Shown: positions 19,222-27,639, numbered from the stretch's first letter. The stretch: 64,000 nt of DNA from Nocardia sp. NBC_00403 (GCF_036046055.1 NZ_CP107939.1:8556001-8620000), one strand, 5' to 3'. Numbers and translations: made by a program. Notes: generated by a model from the sequence alone, not told the origin.

Positions 19222-20064
19222 ATGACTTCAGTTGAACTACGGGTAGTAACTGCGACTCTGAAGCGGGCAACGCAGGCTATTTCCGAGGAAGCTCACCTTA
19301 CCTACTCGGAGACGAGTCGGAATCTAAACCGCGTCGCGGAACACACACTCTCCGGGGACGCCAGTGGCCGTCGCGCGATCAACGGCGCCACCCAGATGAC
19401 CGGGACCGGCTCACGAGACCGGCCCCGAACGTTTCGACTCGACGATGTGGTCAGCATTCCGCTGCTGGATCACAACGGTTCGATCGTCGGCGTCGGGTTC
19501 CCTTCCGCGCCGGGCGACAGATTCAACATGACCGCCCGTACGAGCGCGTTGACTCAGCATGGCGACTCCCAATTCATTCATGTGACAAGGAATCCCGACG
19601 GGACGGAGAACTGGGACCGTGCCCCCAGGCATAAATCACCCTGGACGCGCGGCACCCGGTCACCGCGCGCGATCTACGCCATTGCCCATGCGAATCCAAA
19701 CGAATTCTTCCTGACGGTCAGAACGGGGTTGGTCCCTCGCCGAGTAGCCGTGGACGGCACCACCTACGGTCAAATCGTCTCCGCGAGTCAGTATTTCAGG
19801 CATTCCGTTTCGGTGAACCCGCGTAGTCCGATCCTACTGTTGTCGTGTAATTCCGGAGCCGGCCCCGCGGCACGGCTTGCCGCGGACGTGCTCCACAGCG
19901 ACGGCGGCGTCCTGACCGATATTCACGCCCCCAAGGGGGTCGTCTTGATGCAGGCGAAGTATTCGAAAGAGCCCTTGGTCGTTGCCACCACGGGCATGGA
20001 TGTCGTCGAATCGCCATGGGTGACATACGTTCGCGATAGGCCGTCGACCAAAACGGAGGAGTGA
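19222..20064 (+). CDS. Candidate T7SS effector with caspase-like (clan CD) peptidase domain
   Basis: 280 residues. The C-terminal half has the order expected of a caspase-fold cysteine peptidase. A strand ends AIYAIAHANPNEF with a candidate catalytic His156, and later SPILLLSCNSGAGPAARLA has a candidate Cys209 after a hydrophobic strand. Between them, VAVDGTTYGQIVSASQYF resembles C-terminal toxin domains of actinobacterial polymorphic toxins. No signal peptide or membrane helix is seen; export would rely on type VII secretion. It is directly downstream of the T7SS-associated gene. The peptidase assignment is pattern-based and moderate. Confidence 0.55.
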   Translation: MTSVELRVVTATLKRATQAISEEAHLTYSETSRNLNRVAEHTLSGDASGRRAINGATQMTGTGSRDRPRTFRLDDVVSIPLLDHNGSIVGVGFPSAPGDRFNMTARTSALTQHGDSQFIHVTRNPDGTENWDRAPRHKSPWTRGTRSPRAIYAIAHANPNEFFLTVRTGLVPRRVAVDGTTYGQIVSASQYFRHSVSVNPRSPILLLSCNSGAGPAARLAADVLHSDGGVLTDIHAPKGVVLMQAKYSKEPLVVATTGMDVVESPWVTYVRDRPSTKTEE

Positions 20065-20175
20065 CCGTGGGATCGCACACTGTCCCTCGAGCGCATCGTG
20101 GACGGGCTTATCCGCAGACCGCAGATCAGTGGCGACGTCGTGACATTTCGTCGCGGCGTCATAGTAGGTTTGCCA

Positions 20176-20571
20176 GAGGAACACGCCGACACCGCCAACC
20201 CGGTGATCCAGGATCTGATGCGCGGCAAGGTCTTCCACTCCCTGATGGTGCATTTCGAAGACGACACACCGATTCAGGTCGAAGACAGATACGTCAATCC
20301 GAGCGAAGCCCCCGGCTACCTCGACCAGGACTTCACCCGGAAAACCCCGAACAACTATCTGAGCGAAGTGGCGCCACTGGAACGCGGGGAGCACATCGTC
20401 GAAGCGATCCTCGGCAGCGTGGACGAATGCCGCCTACTCCGCATCAAGCGGTCCGAACCGTGCCTGTTGATACGTCGGCGGACGTGGTCGTCGCGCGGGC
20501 TGGTGAGTGCGGCCCGACTGGTCCACCCCGGCTCACGTAACCGCCTCGAGGGCACCTTCACCGGCCATTGA
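20176..20571 (+). pseudogene. 5'-truncated second copy of hutC (UTRA domain only)
   Basis: Residues from EEHADTANPVIQDLM to the end repeat those of HutC, preceded by unrelated sequence, so the DNA-binding domain is missing. Homology begins sharply at 20176 (equivalent to 17879). The first part is nearly identical to the full gene. The last about 150 bases are diverged at third positions and are more GC-rich, like the host genes. It may be transcribed from the effector operon and could yield a free UTRA domain, but decay is more likely. Confidence 0.9.
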
Positions 20572-20604
20572 GCCGCGGGGCGTAGAACAGTTGAAAGAAA
20601 GCGA

Positions 20605-20656
20605 TACGCACACCCTGATCAACGCCAATACGGGTGCGTCGAAAAAGGAGTGCGTA
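20605..20656. repeat. Second copy of the inverted-repeat element found after hutC
   Basis: TACGCAC (20605-20611) and GTGCGTA (20650-20656) flank a GCCAATACGGGTGC core. The element corresponds to 18473-18533, and both copies follow a hutC 3' end. It is also a candidate terminator between hutC' and the convergent gene downstream. Confidence 0.55.
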
Positions 20657-20699
20657 CCCACTGCGGTAGCGCCTCGGCGGGATGCGGACGGGAATCGGC

Positions 20700-21395
20700 T
20701 CAGCTCTTGGCGAGTGCTTCGCCGCGGATCCACCGGAGCAAGGTGGGGTTGTCGACGGTGGTGATGACGCCGACGGTGGTGCGGAGGTAGCGGTCGTTGT
20801 CCAGCATGGACAGCATGCTCGCGGCCAGGTCCACACGGGCGGTGAACCTGCCGTCGGCGTGACCCTCGACAACGGTGTAGTCGGTGACCGACGGCAGGTG
20901 GTAGAGCCCGCTCGGGCGCACGATCGTCCAGTCCAGATCGCTGGCGCGGACCAGCGTTTCCATCCGCCGCATGTCGTCGTACAGCGTCTTACCCAGCACC
21001 CGCGTCACGTACGGCAGTAGTACTCGGTTGAACAGGAAGCCCGCATCGGAGTACGGGTGCGGGTCGACCCCGCTCGAGCTGACCACGGCGAGCCGAGGCA
21101 CCCGATGCCGTTGCATCGCGGCGACAATATTGGCCACACCACACGAATAGGTGCTGATCGGTTCCTTCCCAGCGGGCACCCCGAGCACCGACAGCACCGC
21201 ATCCTGTTCCGCCACGGCGGCGTCGACCGCCACCGGATCGAGCACGTCGGCACCGACTACCTCGAGCCGATCATGGTGCAGCGGAAACGAATCCGGCTGC
21301 CGGGTGACCGCGGCGACCCGATGTCCGGCGGCGAGTGCCTGGTCGGTGAGCAGGCGGCCGGTGGGACCATTGGCTCCGAAGACTGCGATGCGCAT
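20700..21395 (-). CDS. NAD(P)H-binding (NmrA/atypical SDR-like) protein
   Basis: 231 residues. It opens with MRIAVFGANGPTGRLLTDQA, the glycine-rich NAD(P) motif of atypical short-chain dehydrogenases. LAVVSSSGV and WTIVRPSGLY match the family, while the catalytic Tyr-x-x-x-Lys is not evident. It follows the FAD oxidoreductase gene after 45 bases, so it probably belongs to the same ECF41-controlled unit. ECF41 targets are commonly oxidoreductases or epimerases of this kind. Confidence 0.8.
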   Translation of the reverse strand: MRIAVFGANGPTGRLLTDQALAAGHRVAAVTRQPDSFPLHHDRLEVVGADVLDPVAVDAAVAEQDAVLSVLGVPAGKEPISTYSCGVANIVAAMQRHRVPRLAVVSSSGVDPHPYSDAGFLFNRVLLPYVTRVLGKTLYDDMRRMETLVRASDLDWTIVRPSGLYHLPSVTDYTVVEGHADGRFTARVDLAASMLSMLDNDRYLRTTVGVITTVDNPTLLRWIRGEALAKS

Positions 21396-21440
21396 GACGA
21401 CTGTCCTTCCCTGGTTACGAACCCTTTGTGGTGTTGTTCA

Positions 21441-22520
21441 TCAGAGGCTGGATACGCCCGCGCGGGCGGTGGAGAACGCGCTGTGGGACCCCATTTCCTT
21501 GAGCACGACCGCGCTTCGACCGGCGAGATAGGCCCGCCGGACGGTGTCGTCGGCATGGGTGAACTGGGCGATCGCATCCTTCCTGCCGAGGGAGATACCA
21601 CGGTTCCAGTAGGGGAAGGAGTGCGGTTTGGGTGTGCGGCCCTCGAGCAGGCGGGCGAAGTTGTCGGCCGCGTGAATGGCCTGCGGCAGGGCGGTGTAGC
21701 AGGCGAAACGCGCTCCGGGCACGGCCGCACAGTCGCCCACCGCGAAGATCCGCTCATCGCTGACGCTGCGCAGGAATTCGTCGACGACCACGCGACCACG
21801 CGCATCGACCTGGAGGCCGCTGCGCGCCGCGAGGTCGGGAACGCCGGCCACGATCGCCCACAGGGTCAGATCGGAGGTCAGTTCCGACCCGGACCGTAGA
21901 CGCACGACACCGTCGAATTGCCCTGTACCCGGGTCGATTTCGATCACCCCATCGTCGACGATATCGACCGTCAGCCGCTCCAGTCCGGCGCGGACGCGTC
22001 GGTACGCTCCCTCGGAAAGGCCCCCGCCCACCGCGGACCCGACCAGCCGCACCCGCACATCCGGCCTGGCCTCAGCGATCTCGGCCGCCGTCTCGATGCC
22101 CGTCGCACCGCCTCCGACGACCGTGACCTGCCCGCCCGCGGAAAGCGCCGCCAGCGCCGCGCGAGCTTGTTGCGCACCTTCCCACGTGCCCACCGGGACC
22201 GCTCCCGGCATCGGCACCACCGTGCTGCCCACGGCCAGGAAGGCGTAGTCGAAGTCGATTCTCTCGCCGTCGGTGAGGGCGGCAGTGCCGTCGCCGATCT
22301 TGTCGACAGTGCCCAGCCGCGCCGTGATCCCCGCGCGCAGTACCTCCGTGAGGGGTGTCGCCACCGAGGCTGTCCCGGCGATCTGCTGGTGCAGCCTTAC
22401 CCGCTCCACGAAGTCCGGGCGCGGGTTGATCACCGCGATCTCGGCATCCTTCACCTTCTTGGCCACCCGGTTCGCCACGAGCGTGCCCGAGTAGCCGCTG
22501 CCCACTACTACAACCTGCAT
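21441..22520 (-). CDS. NDH-2-like FAD-dependent oxidoreductase
   Basis: 359 residues from the ATG at 22520. FAD motif VVVVGSGYSGTLVANRVA opens the protein, TVVGGGATGIETAAEIAE (about 150) binds NAD(P)H, and IFAVGDCAAVPG (about 270) closes the FAD site. The overall form resembles type II NADH dehydrogenases, though shorter than respiratory NDH-2 and without an obvious membrane anchor. Its start lies 37 bases downstream of a sequence matching the ECF41 promoter, and the ECF41 sigma gene is divergent, so it is probably a direct target. Confidence 0.85.
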   Translation of the reverse strand: MQVVVVGSGYSGTLVANRVAKKVKDAEIAVINPRPDFVERVRLHQQIAGTASVATPLTEVLRAGITARLGTVDKIGDGTAALTDGERIDFDYAFLAVGSTVVPMPGAVPVGTWEGAQQARAALAALSAGGQVTVVGGGATGIETAAEIAEARPDVRVRLVGSAVGGGLSEGAYRRVRAGLERLTVDIVDDGVIEIDPGTGQFDGVVRLRSGSELTSDLTLWAIVAGVPDLAARSGLQVDARGRVVVDEFLRSVSDERIFAVGDCAAVPGARFACYTALPQAIHAADNFARLLEGRTPKPHSFPYWNRGISLGRKDAIAQFTHADDTVRRAYLAGRSAVVLKEMGSHSAFSTARAGVSSL

Positions 22521-22556
22521 GTCAGCCTCCTGTCTGGTGTAACTCGACGAACACAA

Positions 22557-22583
22557 GACGCTGGTGACCACACCCCCGTGACA
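22557..22583 (-). promoter_or_regulatory. Candidate ECF41 promoter for the oxidoreductase operon
   Basis: On the minus strand TGTCACG (22583-22577) is followed after exactly 16 bases by CGTC (22560-22557). This fits the ECF41 consensus TGTCACA-16-CGTC with one mismatch, and it reads toward the oxidoreductase gene. Confidence 0.7.
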
Positions 22584-22617
22584 GTTCGACCACGTGACGT
22601 GCGCCACCGATCGCAGG

Positions 22618-22644
22618 TGTCACAAAGCGGGCCCGGCCGGCGTC
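22618..22644 (+). promoter_or_regulatory. Candidate ECF41 autoregulatory promoter
   Basis: TGTCACA (22618-22624), a 16-base spacer and CGTC (22641-22644) match the ECF41 promoter consensus perfectly, 42 bases upstream of the sigma gene's own ATG. This suggests autoregulation. Confidence 0.75.
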
Positions 22645-22686
22645 TGGTGTGTGACACAGTCGAGAGCAAACAGGCAGGAGTCGGCT

Positions 22687-23688
22687 ATGAGCGAGCGAAC
22701 AACGGACACGGCCCAGCCGCTGCCGCATGACCGCTCGGATCCCGCCACCGAGGCGTTCATCGCCCACCGCAACCTGCTGTTCACCGTCGCCTACGAGATG
22801 CTCGGCTCGGCCGCCGACGCCGAAGACGTCCTGCAGGAGACCTGGCTGCGGTGGGCGGGCGTCGACCTCGACACCGTGCAGGATCAGCGTGCCTACCTGG
22901 TCCGGATCACCACCCGCCAATCGCTGAGCCGACTGCGTGTCCTCGACCGGCGCAAGGAGTCCTACGTCGGCCCCTGGCTGCCCGAGCCACTACTCACCGC
23001 CCCAGACGTAGCCGAGGACATCGAGCTGGCCGACAGCATCTCGATGGCAATGCTGCTCGTGCTCGAAACACTCGCACCGACCGAGCGAGCGATATTCGTT
23101 CTCCGCGAAGTATTCGACCTGGCCTACAACGACATCGCCGAAGCCGTCGACAAGACCCCCGCCGCGGTCCGCCAGATCGCCCACCGAGCACGAGCACACG
23201 TCGCCGCGCGCCGACCGCGCGGAATCGTTTCCGCGGCCGAGACCCGAGACGCACTCGAAGCGTTTCAACGAGCTGTCCAAACCGGCGATCTACAGCGCCT
23301 GCTCGAGATCCTCGCGCCCGACGTCGTCGCCCTGAACGACGGTGGCGGAATCAAGCAGGCCCTACCGCGGCCCATCGTCGGGGCCGACCAAGTGGCTCGA
23401 CTGTTCGCCATCTACTGGAACACGATCGGCGCCGAGGCGACACTGCAACCGACTGAGGTCAATGGATATCCGGCGCTGATCATCCGGCTCGACGGGGAGC
23501 TCGACAGCGTGATGGCGGTGCGCATCGACGCCGGACTCATCAGCGGGATCTACTCTGTGCGCAATCCTCAGAAGCTGTCGCATATGCAACGCGAAACCTC
23601 GCTGCACCGTCGAGTCCGAATGTCCGCGGAATCAATCGTTGGTCTTGGCGGCAGGACTCGGCCGATGTCGCGGTCCTCGAGCCAGTAG
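22687..23688 (+). CDS. ECF41-family RNA polymerase sigma factor with SnoaL-like C-terminal domain
   Basis: 333 residues from the ATG at 22687 (AGGAG upstream). Sigma region 2 is visible as NLLFTVAYEMLGSAADAEDVLQE and region 4 as FDLAYNDIAEAVDKTPAAVRQ. Between them is the WLPEPLL motif. A C-terminal SnoaL-like domain (about 200-300) has DGGGIKQAL and ends with VRNPQKL, close to the NPDKL motif that tunes ECF41 activity. No anti-sigma factor is adjacent, as usual for ECF41. About 35 residues beyond NPQKL look foreign: the opposite strand there resembles a transposition protein, so the native C-terminus may have been replaced by an insertion. Confidence 0.9.
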   Translation: MSERTTDTAQPLPHDRSDPATEAFIAHRNLLFTVAYEMLGSAADAEDVLQETWLRWAGVDLDTVQDQRAYLVRITTRQSLSRLRVLDRRKESYVGPWLPEPLLTAPDVAEDIELADSISMAMLLVLETLAPTERAIFVLREVFDLAYNDIAEAVDKTPAAVRQIAHRARAHVAARRPRGIVSAAETRDALEAFQRAVQTGDLQRLLEILAPDVVALNDGGGIKQALPRPIVGADQVARLFAIYWNTIGAEATLQPTEVNGYPALIIRLDGELDSVMAVRIDAGLISGIYSVRNPQKLSHMQRETSLHRRVRMSAESIVGLGGRTRPMSRSSSQ

Positions 23689-23718
23689 TTGTCGCCCTTC
23701 AGTGAGATGACTTCGACA
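23635..23718 (-). pseudogene. Fragment resembling the C-terminus of an IstB-like transposition ATPase
   Basis: The minus strand reads HVEVISLKGDNYWLEDRDIG, similar to C-terminal ends of IstB-like ATP-binding proteins of IS21-type elements. Nothing upstream in frame supports a whole gene. It overlaps the 3' end of the sigma gene. Identification rests on one short motif. Confidence 0.3.
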
Positions 23719-23913
23719 TGGCCGTTCACCTTGCATCAACTCCGACATCCCCGGTTGACGCATGCCGAGGACCGGGCATCCACGCCGCTGCTGATGCGGA
23801 CGAGTGGGCACGCTTCGGTGCGGTCGCTCAGCAAGTACGCGCGTCCGTCCCCTTGGGCTTTTATCCCATGGCAGGCCAGCACTGACCCCGCCGCCCGCAA
23901 GCAGCGGCGATGA
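23719..23913 (+). pseudogene. C-terminal remnant of a tyrosine recombinase (phage-type integrase)
   Basis: The frame reads FTLHQLRHPRLTHAED then PLLMRTSGHASVRSLSKYAR and ends TDPAARKQRR. The LHQLRH box, the SGH box and the tyrosine in SKYARPS match the catalytic C-terminus of actinobacterial integrases. The N-terminal half and the first catalytic arginine are missing. It marks an earlier integration in this stretch. Confidence 0.7.
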
Positions 23914-23967
23914 CGCAAAGGTGTTGCGGTGCCGGCGAAATGGATCGCGGAAGCAATGATGACTTCG

Positions 23968-24951
23968 TCAGGCGATCGACTGGATTCGATCGGTCGCAAC
24001 GGTTTCATCCGGCAATCCGAGAACATGCGGGTCGACTACGTTGAGGAGTTGCTCGTCGGTCCGGGAATGAATCCAGGTCGTGGCGATGTCGTAGCCGGTG
24101 TCGAACAGTTCTCCGGATGATCGAGCGGGGGCCTTGAGCGCCGCGCCGTATGGCTGGTGGGCGAAGATGGTCGCCTCGCGCAGGGTCTTGTCGTGAAAAG
24201 GTCGCGGGCGATGGGGAATTGCAGGCAGCGATGGATGTAGGAGGGGAAAGATCAATCCGCCTCGGCTGTCGTATGGTTGCGGCCCGTAGAGGTCCAGAAT
24301 CAGGGTTGGATGCGGGGAGAAGATGTCGTGTGGGACCCGGTGCTGGCAGCCGCCGTCGAAGACGTCCCCGAGCCCGGCGGCCGCGGGCAGAGCCCCCGGT
24401 ATACGGGTCGCTGCGACCAGCGCATCGGCGACCGGCAGGTCGTCCAGTCCGAGCTTGGGTAGGTCTCGTGGTAGCAGCAGTGTGCCGTGTTCGGCCGAGT
24501 AGACGGGTATGAGTAGCGACGACGCCATCTGGTGTGGTTGCAGTCCGGACGGGTTGGGGTCAAGGGCGAAGTCGGCGAATGTGCGGTCACCGACGACGGC
24601 GTGGGCGAGTTCACGAATCCGCGCCTCGGGGTACAGCGTGCGTCGGGTCAGCAGAGTACGAAAGCTCTTCTCGCCCAAAACATTCTGCTGGGGGTGATCA
24701 ATCGCGATCTGCCGTGCCTGGTCGCGAGTCAGGCCCAGCGTTATCGCCGCGGCCGCGATAGCACCACCACTGACACCCACGACGACCGGCTGGAACGCGG
24801 GGGCGGGCTGTCGGCTGCCCTGCGCCCGCCGGGCAGCAAGAGCATCCACCGCACCGGTGGCCATCCCAACCATCAAGGTGAGGCTGCGGCCGGCCACTCC
24901 GGCGAGAATCCGAACCACGGGCTTTTCCTGCGTCAATGACTGTCCTTCCAC
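23968..24951 (-). CDS. Patatin-like phospholipase
   Basis: 327 residues. VVVGVSGGAIAAAAITLGLT (about 57-76) contains the Gly-x-Ser-x-Gly nucleophile elbow, and VFDGGCQHRVP (about 200) supplies the Asp-Gly of the Ser-Asp dyad; AATRIPGALPA is also typical of the fold. The usual N-terminal DGGGxRG oxyanion loop is not obvious, so the protein may be atypical or N-terminally altered. Expected activity is hydrolysis of acyl esters of phospholipids or neutral lipids. It is convergent with the sigma gene and apparently monocistronic. Confidence 0.7.
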   Translation of the reverse strand: MEGQSLTQEKPVVRILAGVAGRSLTLMVGMATGAVDALAARRAQGSRQPAPAFQPVVVGVSGGAIAAAAITLGLTRDQARQIAIDHPQQNVLGEKSFRTLLTRRTLYPEARIRELAHAVVGDRTFADFALDPNPSGLQPHQMASSLLIPVYSAEHGTLLLPRDLPKLGLDDLPVADALVAATRIPGALPAAAGLGDVFDGGCQHRVPHDIFSPHPTLILDLYGPQPYDSRGGLIFPLLHPSLPAIPHRPRPFHDKTLREATIFAHQPYGAALKAPARSSGELFDTGYDIATTWIHSRTDEQLLNVVDPHVLGLPDETVATDRIQSIA

Positions 24952-25533
24952 TCTGGTTGTCAGCGCTCACCGGTGACCGACGCGGTCCCTCGCCGCCGAA
25001 ACCACCGACGCCGCACGTGATCCGCCTGCTGCCTCGATGAGTCGGCCGCGGCCAGAGCGGGGCGAAGCCCACGCCGCGTGCCGGTGATCGAGTCGGTCTC
25101 CTGCCAGATGGACCGACCGCTCGAGGTCAGCGAAATCCCGAGAAACTTTCCTTCGGACCTGGTCTCGGCGGCATCGTCGGAGGTGCGGCGCAGAAACCGG
25201 TAAGTCGCGGTCCTCGAGATCAACGATTTCTCTCCTGTTGGCCGTCAACCCACAGACCTCCGGGTTCGGCATGAGGGAAGACGAATGGAACCGCACCGAA
25301 CCTAGCTTCGCCTGCACGGTTCGCCAGTAGTGGGAAAGAATCGGTGTGCGCCACCGGGCTTGTCCTGCAACGTAACCCGGTCGTGTAGCGCCCACCTGGA
25401 GCTCACCTCCCTGGTGAGAAACCGGGGAGGTGACGACAGCCGGACGGCTCAGGAACTCATCACCGTCGGCTGAGCTGCACACGGGTTTCAGTCGCCATCG
25501 TCCGAGGCGCAAGCCGGGTCGATGGCTGCCGCA
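24952..25533. other. Stretch without a secure gene
   Basis: A leftward frame at 24960-25223 (87 codons) lies just upstream of the patatin gene and could be a small co-transcribed gene, but it has no recognisable domain. At 25404-25432 CACCTCCC pairs with GGGAGGTG, a small hairpin. The rest shows no coding or RNA signal. Confidence 0.35.
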
Positions 25534-25544
25534 TTACCGGTCAG

Positions 25545-25846
25545 GGGTGGGATGCCAGTCGATGCCGAGTTCGGTCAGGGCCTGCTGTCGTTGCGCGGAT
25601 AGTCGCCCGGTTCGATTGTCGATGCGGCGCGATCGGATCTACCTGCCGAGCCGGAAACCGTCGCGAGTGACGTGGCAGGTGAGGACGTCGATGTGCCATG
25701 GTGAGGTCGTCGTCGCCACGGTGCGCAGCAGGATCGCTCGATGGAACGCATCGCTCACCCGTGCGGGTACGCCATCGATCTGCAACCAGCCAGGCAGACA
25801 ACTGGTTTCGCTGGATTCGGGCAGTCCGGGCCGCGACAGCTGACGC
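25545..25846 (-). pseudogene. 5'-truncated, internally deleted copy of the helicase gene at 27961-30945
   Basis: Bases 25697-25846 repeat 29459-29606 of the helicase gene almost perfectly (GLPESSETSCLPGWLQIDG against GLPESRETGCLPGWLQIDG). Bases 25548-25695 match the gene's 3' end (27968-28110) less closely. About 1.3 kb is deleted between helicase-associated repeats 1 and 7, fusing them. The frame has TAG where the intact copy has TGG (GFRLGR-stop-IRSRR against GFRLGTWIRSRR). It lies on the far side of the second T7SS cassette from the full-length gene. Confidence 0.88.
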
Positions 25847-26044
25847 CGCTGCGCGGACACACCGAACCGCTACCACCGAAACACGCACGAACACAACTGA
25901 CCTCATACAACCCCGCCCCAGCAGCACTATGCCACCCTGGCTCATCCGTTGCTGCCTATGCGATCGCGGACCGGCCGGTGTGGTTCCCTGGTAGAGACCC
26001 AGCACGGGCAGGCAGTGGAAGCGGTAGTGGCAATCGGAGTGACA

Positions 26045-26581
26045 ATGGATCAGTCGACGTCCAAAGTGATTCGACAAGGCGAGTGGCTCTTCCTCACCGC
26101 ACCGGGGTGGGAACCGAGTACACCGCCGCAGATACAACCACCGCCGGAAGCGATCGTGGGCGGATGGATGGTGGACGAAAACGGGAATGTGGGGCCGTTC
26201 CAACCGAATCCCGATTACCTGCCGGCCGATGAGGCGACACCGACCGACCCTCTCGATGCGATACTGCGGCTGATTGCCGGGGGCGAGCAGCAACTCATCG
26301 ATGAGTTCGTGTCCATGCTCTGCCACTCGATCGTCGAGATCGGGTGCGACGAAGACGACCAACCGGTCGTGACTGTTATGCCCGATGATATCCTGTGCGT
26401 TGTGATAGCCACCGCTCAGGCGCAGAAGCTCGGCGTCGAGGTGGACCGTTGGTGGCCCGTGGCGGGTAGCGACCTTCCAGAGATCATTCCAGGCGATGCC
26501 GGCATCCTCCTCAACCCCAATGGTTGCGCTCCCCTCTGTTTAGTGGCGGATGCATTGACGCCCCCGAGATCGGGACTATGA
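26045..26581 (+). CDS. Type VII secretion system-associated protein (paralog of 18691-19221)
   Basis: 178 residues from the ATG at 26045 (GGAGTG 5 bases upstream). The layout is WLFLTAPGW...AIVGGWMVDENG...FQPNPDYLP...PTDPLDAILR, the same as the first cassette, followed by a C-terminal region ending ILLNPNGCAPL. It belongs to the small T7SS-associated family of actinobacteria and precedes another candidate effector by 13 bases. The paralogs diverge throughout, so they are not a recent copy. Function unknown. Confidence 0.65.
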   Translation: MDQSTSKVIRQGEWLFLTAPGWEPSTPPQIQPPPEAIVGGWMVDENGNVGPFQPNPDYLPADEATPTDPLDAILRLIAGGEQQLIDEFVSMLCHSIVEIGCDEDDQPVVTVMPDDILCVVIATAQAQKLGVEVDRWWPVAGSDLPEIIPGDAGILLNPNGCAPLCLVADALTPPRSGL

Positions 26582-26594
26582 AGGTGACCTTATT

Positions 26595-27614
26595 ATGTTC
26601 GGCCCAGCTGCTCTTTTTAAAAAGATCCTCGCAACTCGTCTGACTCCAGCGATTGCTACCGGAGCAAAAAACGGAGCGAGCGAACCCCTGTACGGGTTCG
26701 CAGGAAAACTGCGCGATACCGCCAGGAAAGAAGCTGACACCGATCGCGCTGCCGCTATCCCCCTGAAGAATTTCATCCCTGACGCTAAAGGCAGAGTTGA
26801 ATTCACGGCCGACCAAGTCGTCATCCGTTCCATGCATCGACGCACTCTTATATACCCGTATAGCAGGTATAAACGTCCGGTGATAGATAAAATAAATCCT
26901 CATATATGGAGGAAGAAATTTCCAGTGGGGGTGGATTTTCCTCCCGCTAATGGCGTTGACCACGGCCGGCATTGGGCAGCGGCGGAGGTCTCGACTTCTG
27001 AGTACAACTACAAGGTCGCATACCCCGACGGGAGGAGCCGGTCCGAAGCAGCACATTGGACCCGCGAGCGTGACGAGATGAATCTCCGAAGCAGAGCCTT
27101 GGACAGACCCTTGCCTGCGGGAACGGTAGGAGACTACAAACCTCCCGCGTATCAGCGAGTGGTGACGGTCAAGACCGGATTCTTGGGGTGGAAAAAAAGA
27201 ACAGTGGTGGTGGATGACGAAACTTTCCTCAAAATACAAGCACGGGCCGTGGAAGACTACATGCAAAAGGCAGCCGAGAAAGATCTGACCTCGAGGGAAT
27301 CAATCTGGCAGGAACCAAGAGCAATGGTGTTGGTGCCCGATAAGCCTTTCGACAAGGAGCACTTAACCCCTGAGTACCTCGAGGATCTGAAAGACAAAGC
27401 AGGGGTTGGTGGAGTGTACTACCCCGAAGGGGATGTTTCGACAACAACCCAGGGAGAAGCTTGGAAAGCTCCCTCCATAGCGCATTCTTCCGACCTGATA
27501 GTGAACGATCCGGGTGATGGGCGTACTCCGTGGTCGCACCATCCACCTGGGGAATTCAGCAGCACTAGAGTGCGTGCAGACCCGAACCATTCGGAAGGGT
27601 ACCCTCTGCGGTGA
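26595..27614 (+). CDS. Unrecognised protein, candidate T7SS effector, AT-richer than neighbours
   Basis: 339 residues with no domain I recognise. Features seen are an N-terminal helix-like region (ALFKKILATRLTPAIATGA), a basic aromatic middle (RTLIYPYSRYKRPVIDKINP) and many charged residues throughout. There is no signal peptide or membrane helix. Codon use is strikingly less GC-rich than in flanking genes (AAA and ATA codons are frequent), which points to transfer. It is placed after a T7SS-associated gene exactly as the caspase-like candidate is in the first cassette, so an exported effector or toxin is the working guess. Confidence 0.5.
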   Translation: MFGPAALFKKILATRLTPAIATGAKNGASEPLYGFAGKLRDTARKEADTDRAAAIPLKNFIPDAKGRVEFTADQVVIRSMHRRTLIYPYSRYKRPVIDKINPHIWRKKFPVGVDFPPANGVDHGRHWAAAEVSTSEYNYKVAYPDGRSRSEAAHWTRERDEMNLRSRALDRPLPAGTVGDYKPPAYQRVVTVKTGFLGWKKRTVVVDDETFLKIQARAVEDYMQKAAEKDLTSRESIWQEPRAMVLVPDKPFDKEHLTPEYLEDLKDKAGVGGVYYPEGDVSTTTQGEAWKAPSIAHSSDLIVNDPGDGRTPWSHHPPGEFSSTRVRADPNHSEGYPLR

Positions 27615-27639
27615 GCTGGTGTGTAATACAAGAGGTCAG

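Noticed and set aside
24967..25512. Leftward 181-codon frame upstream of the patatin gene
   Set aside because: Composition is arginine- and serine-heavy as in shadow frames, and no domain or ribosome site supports it.
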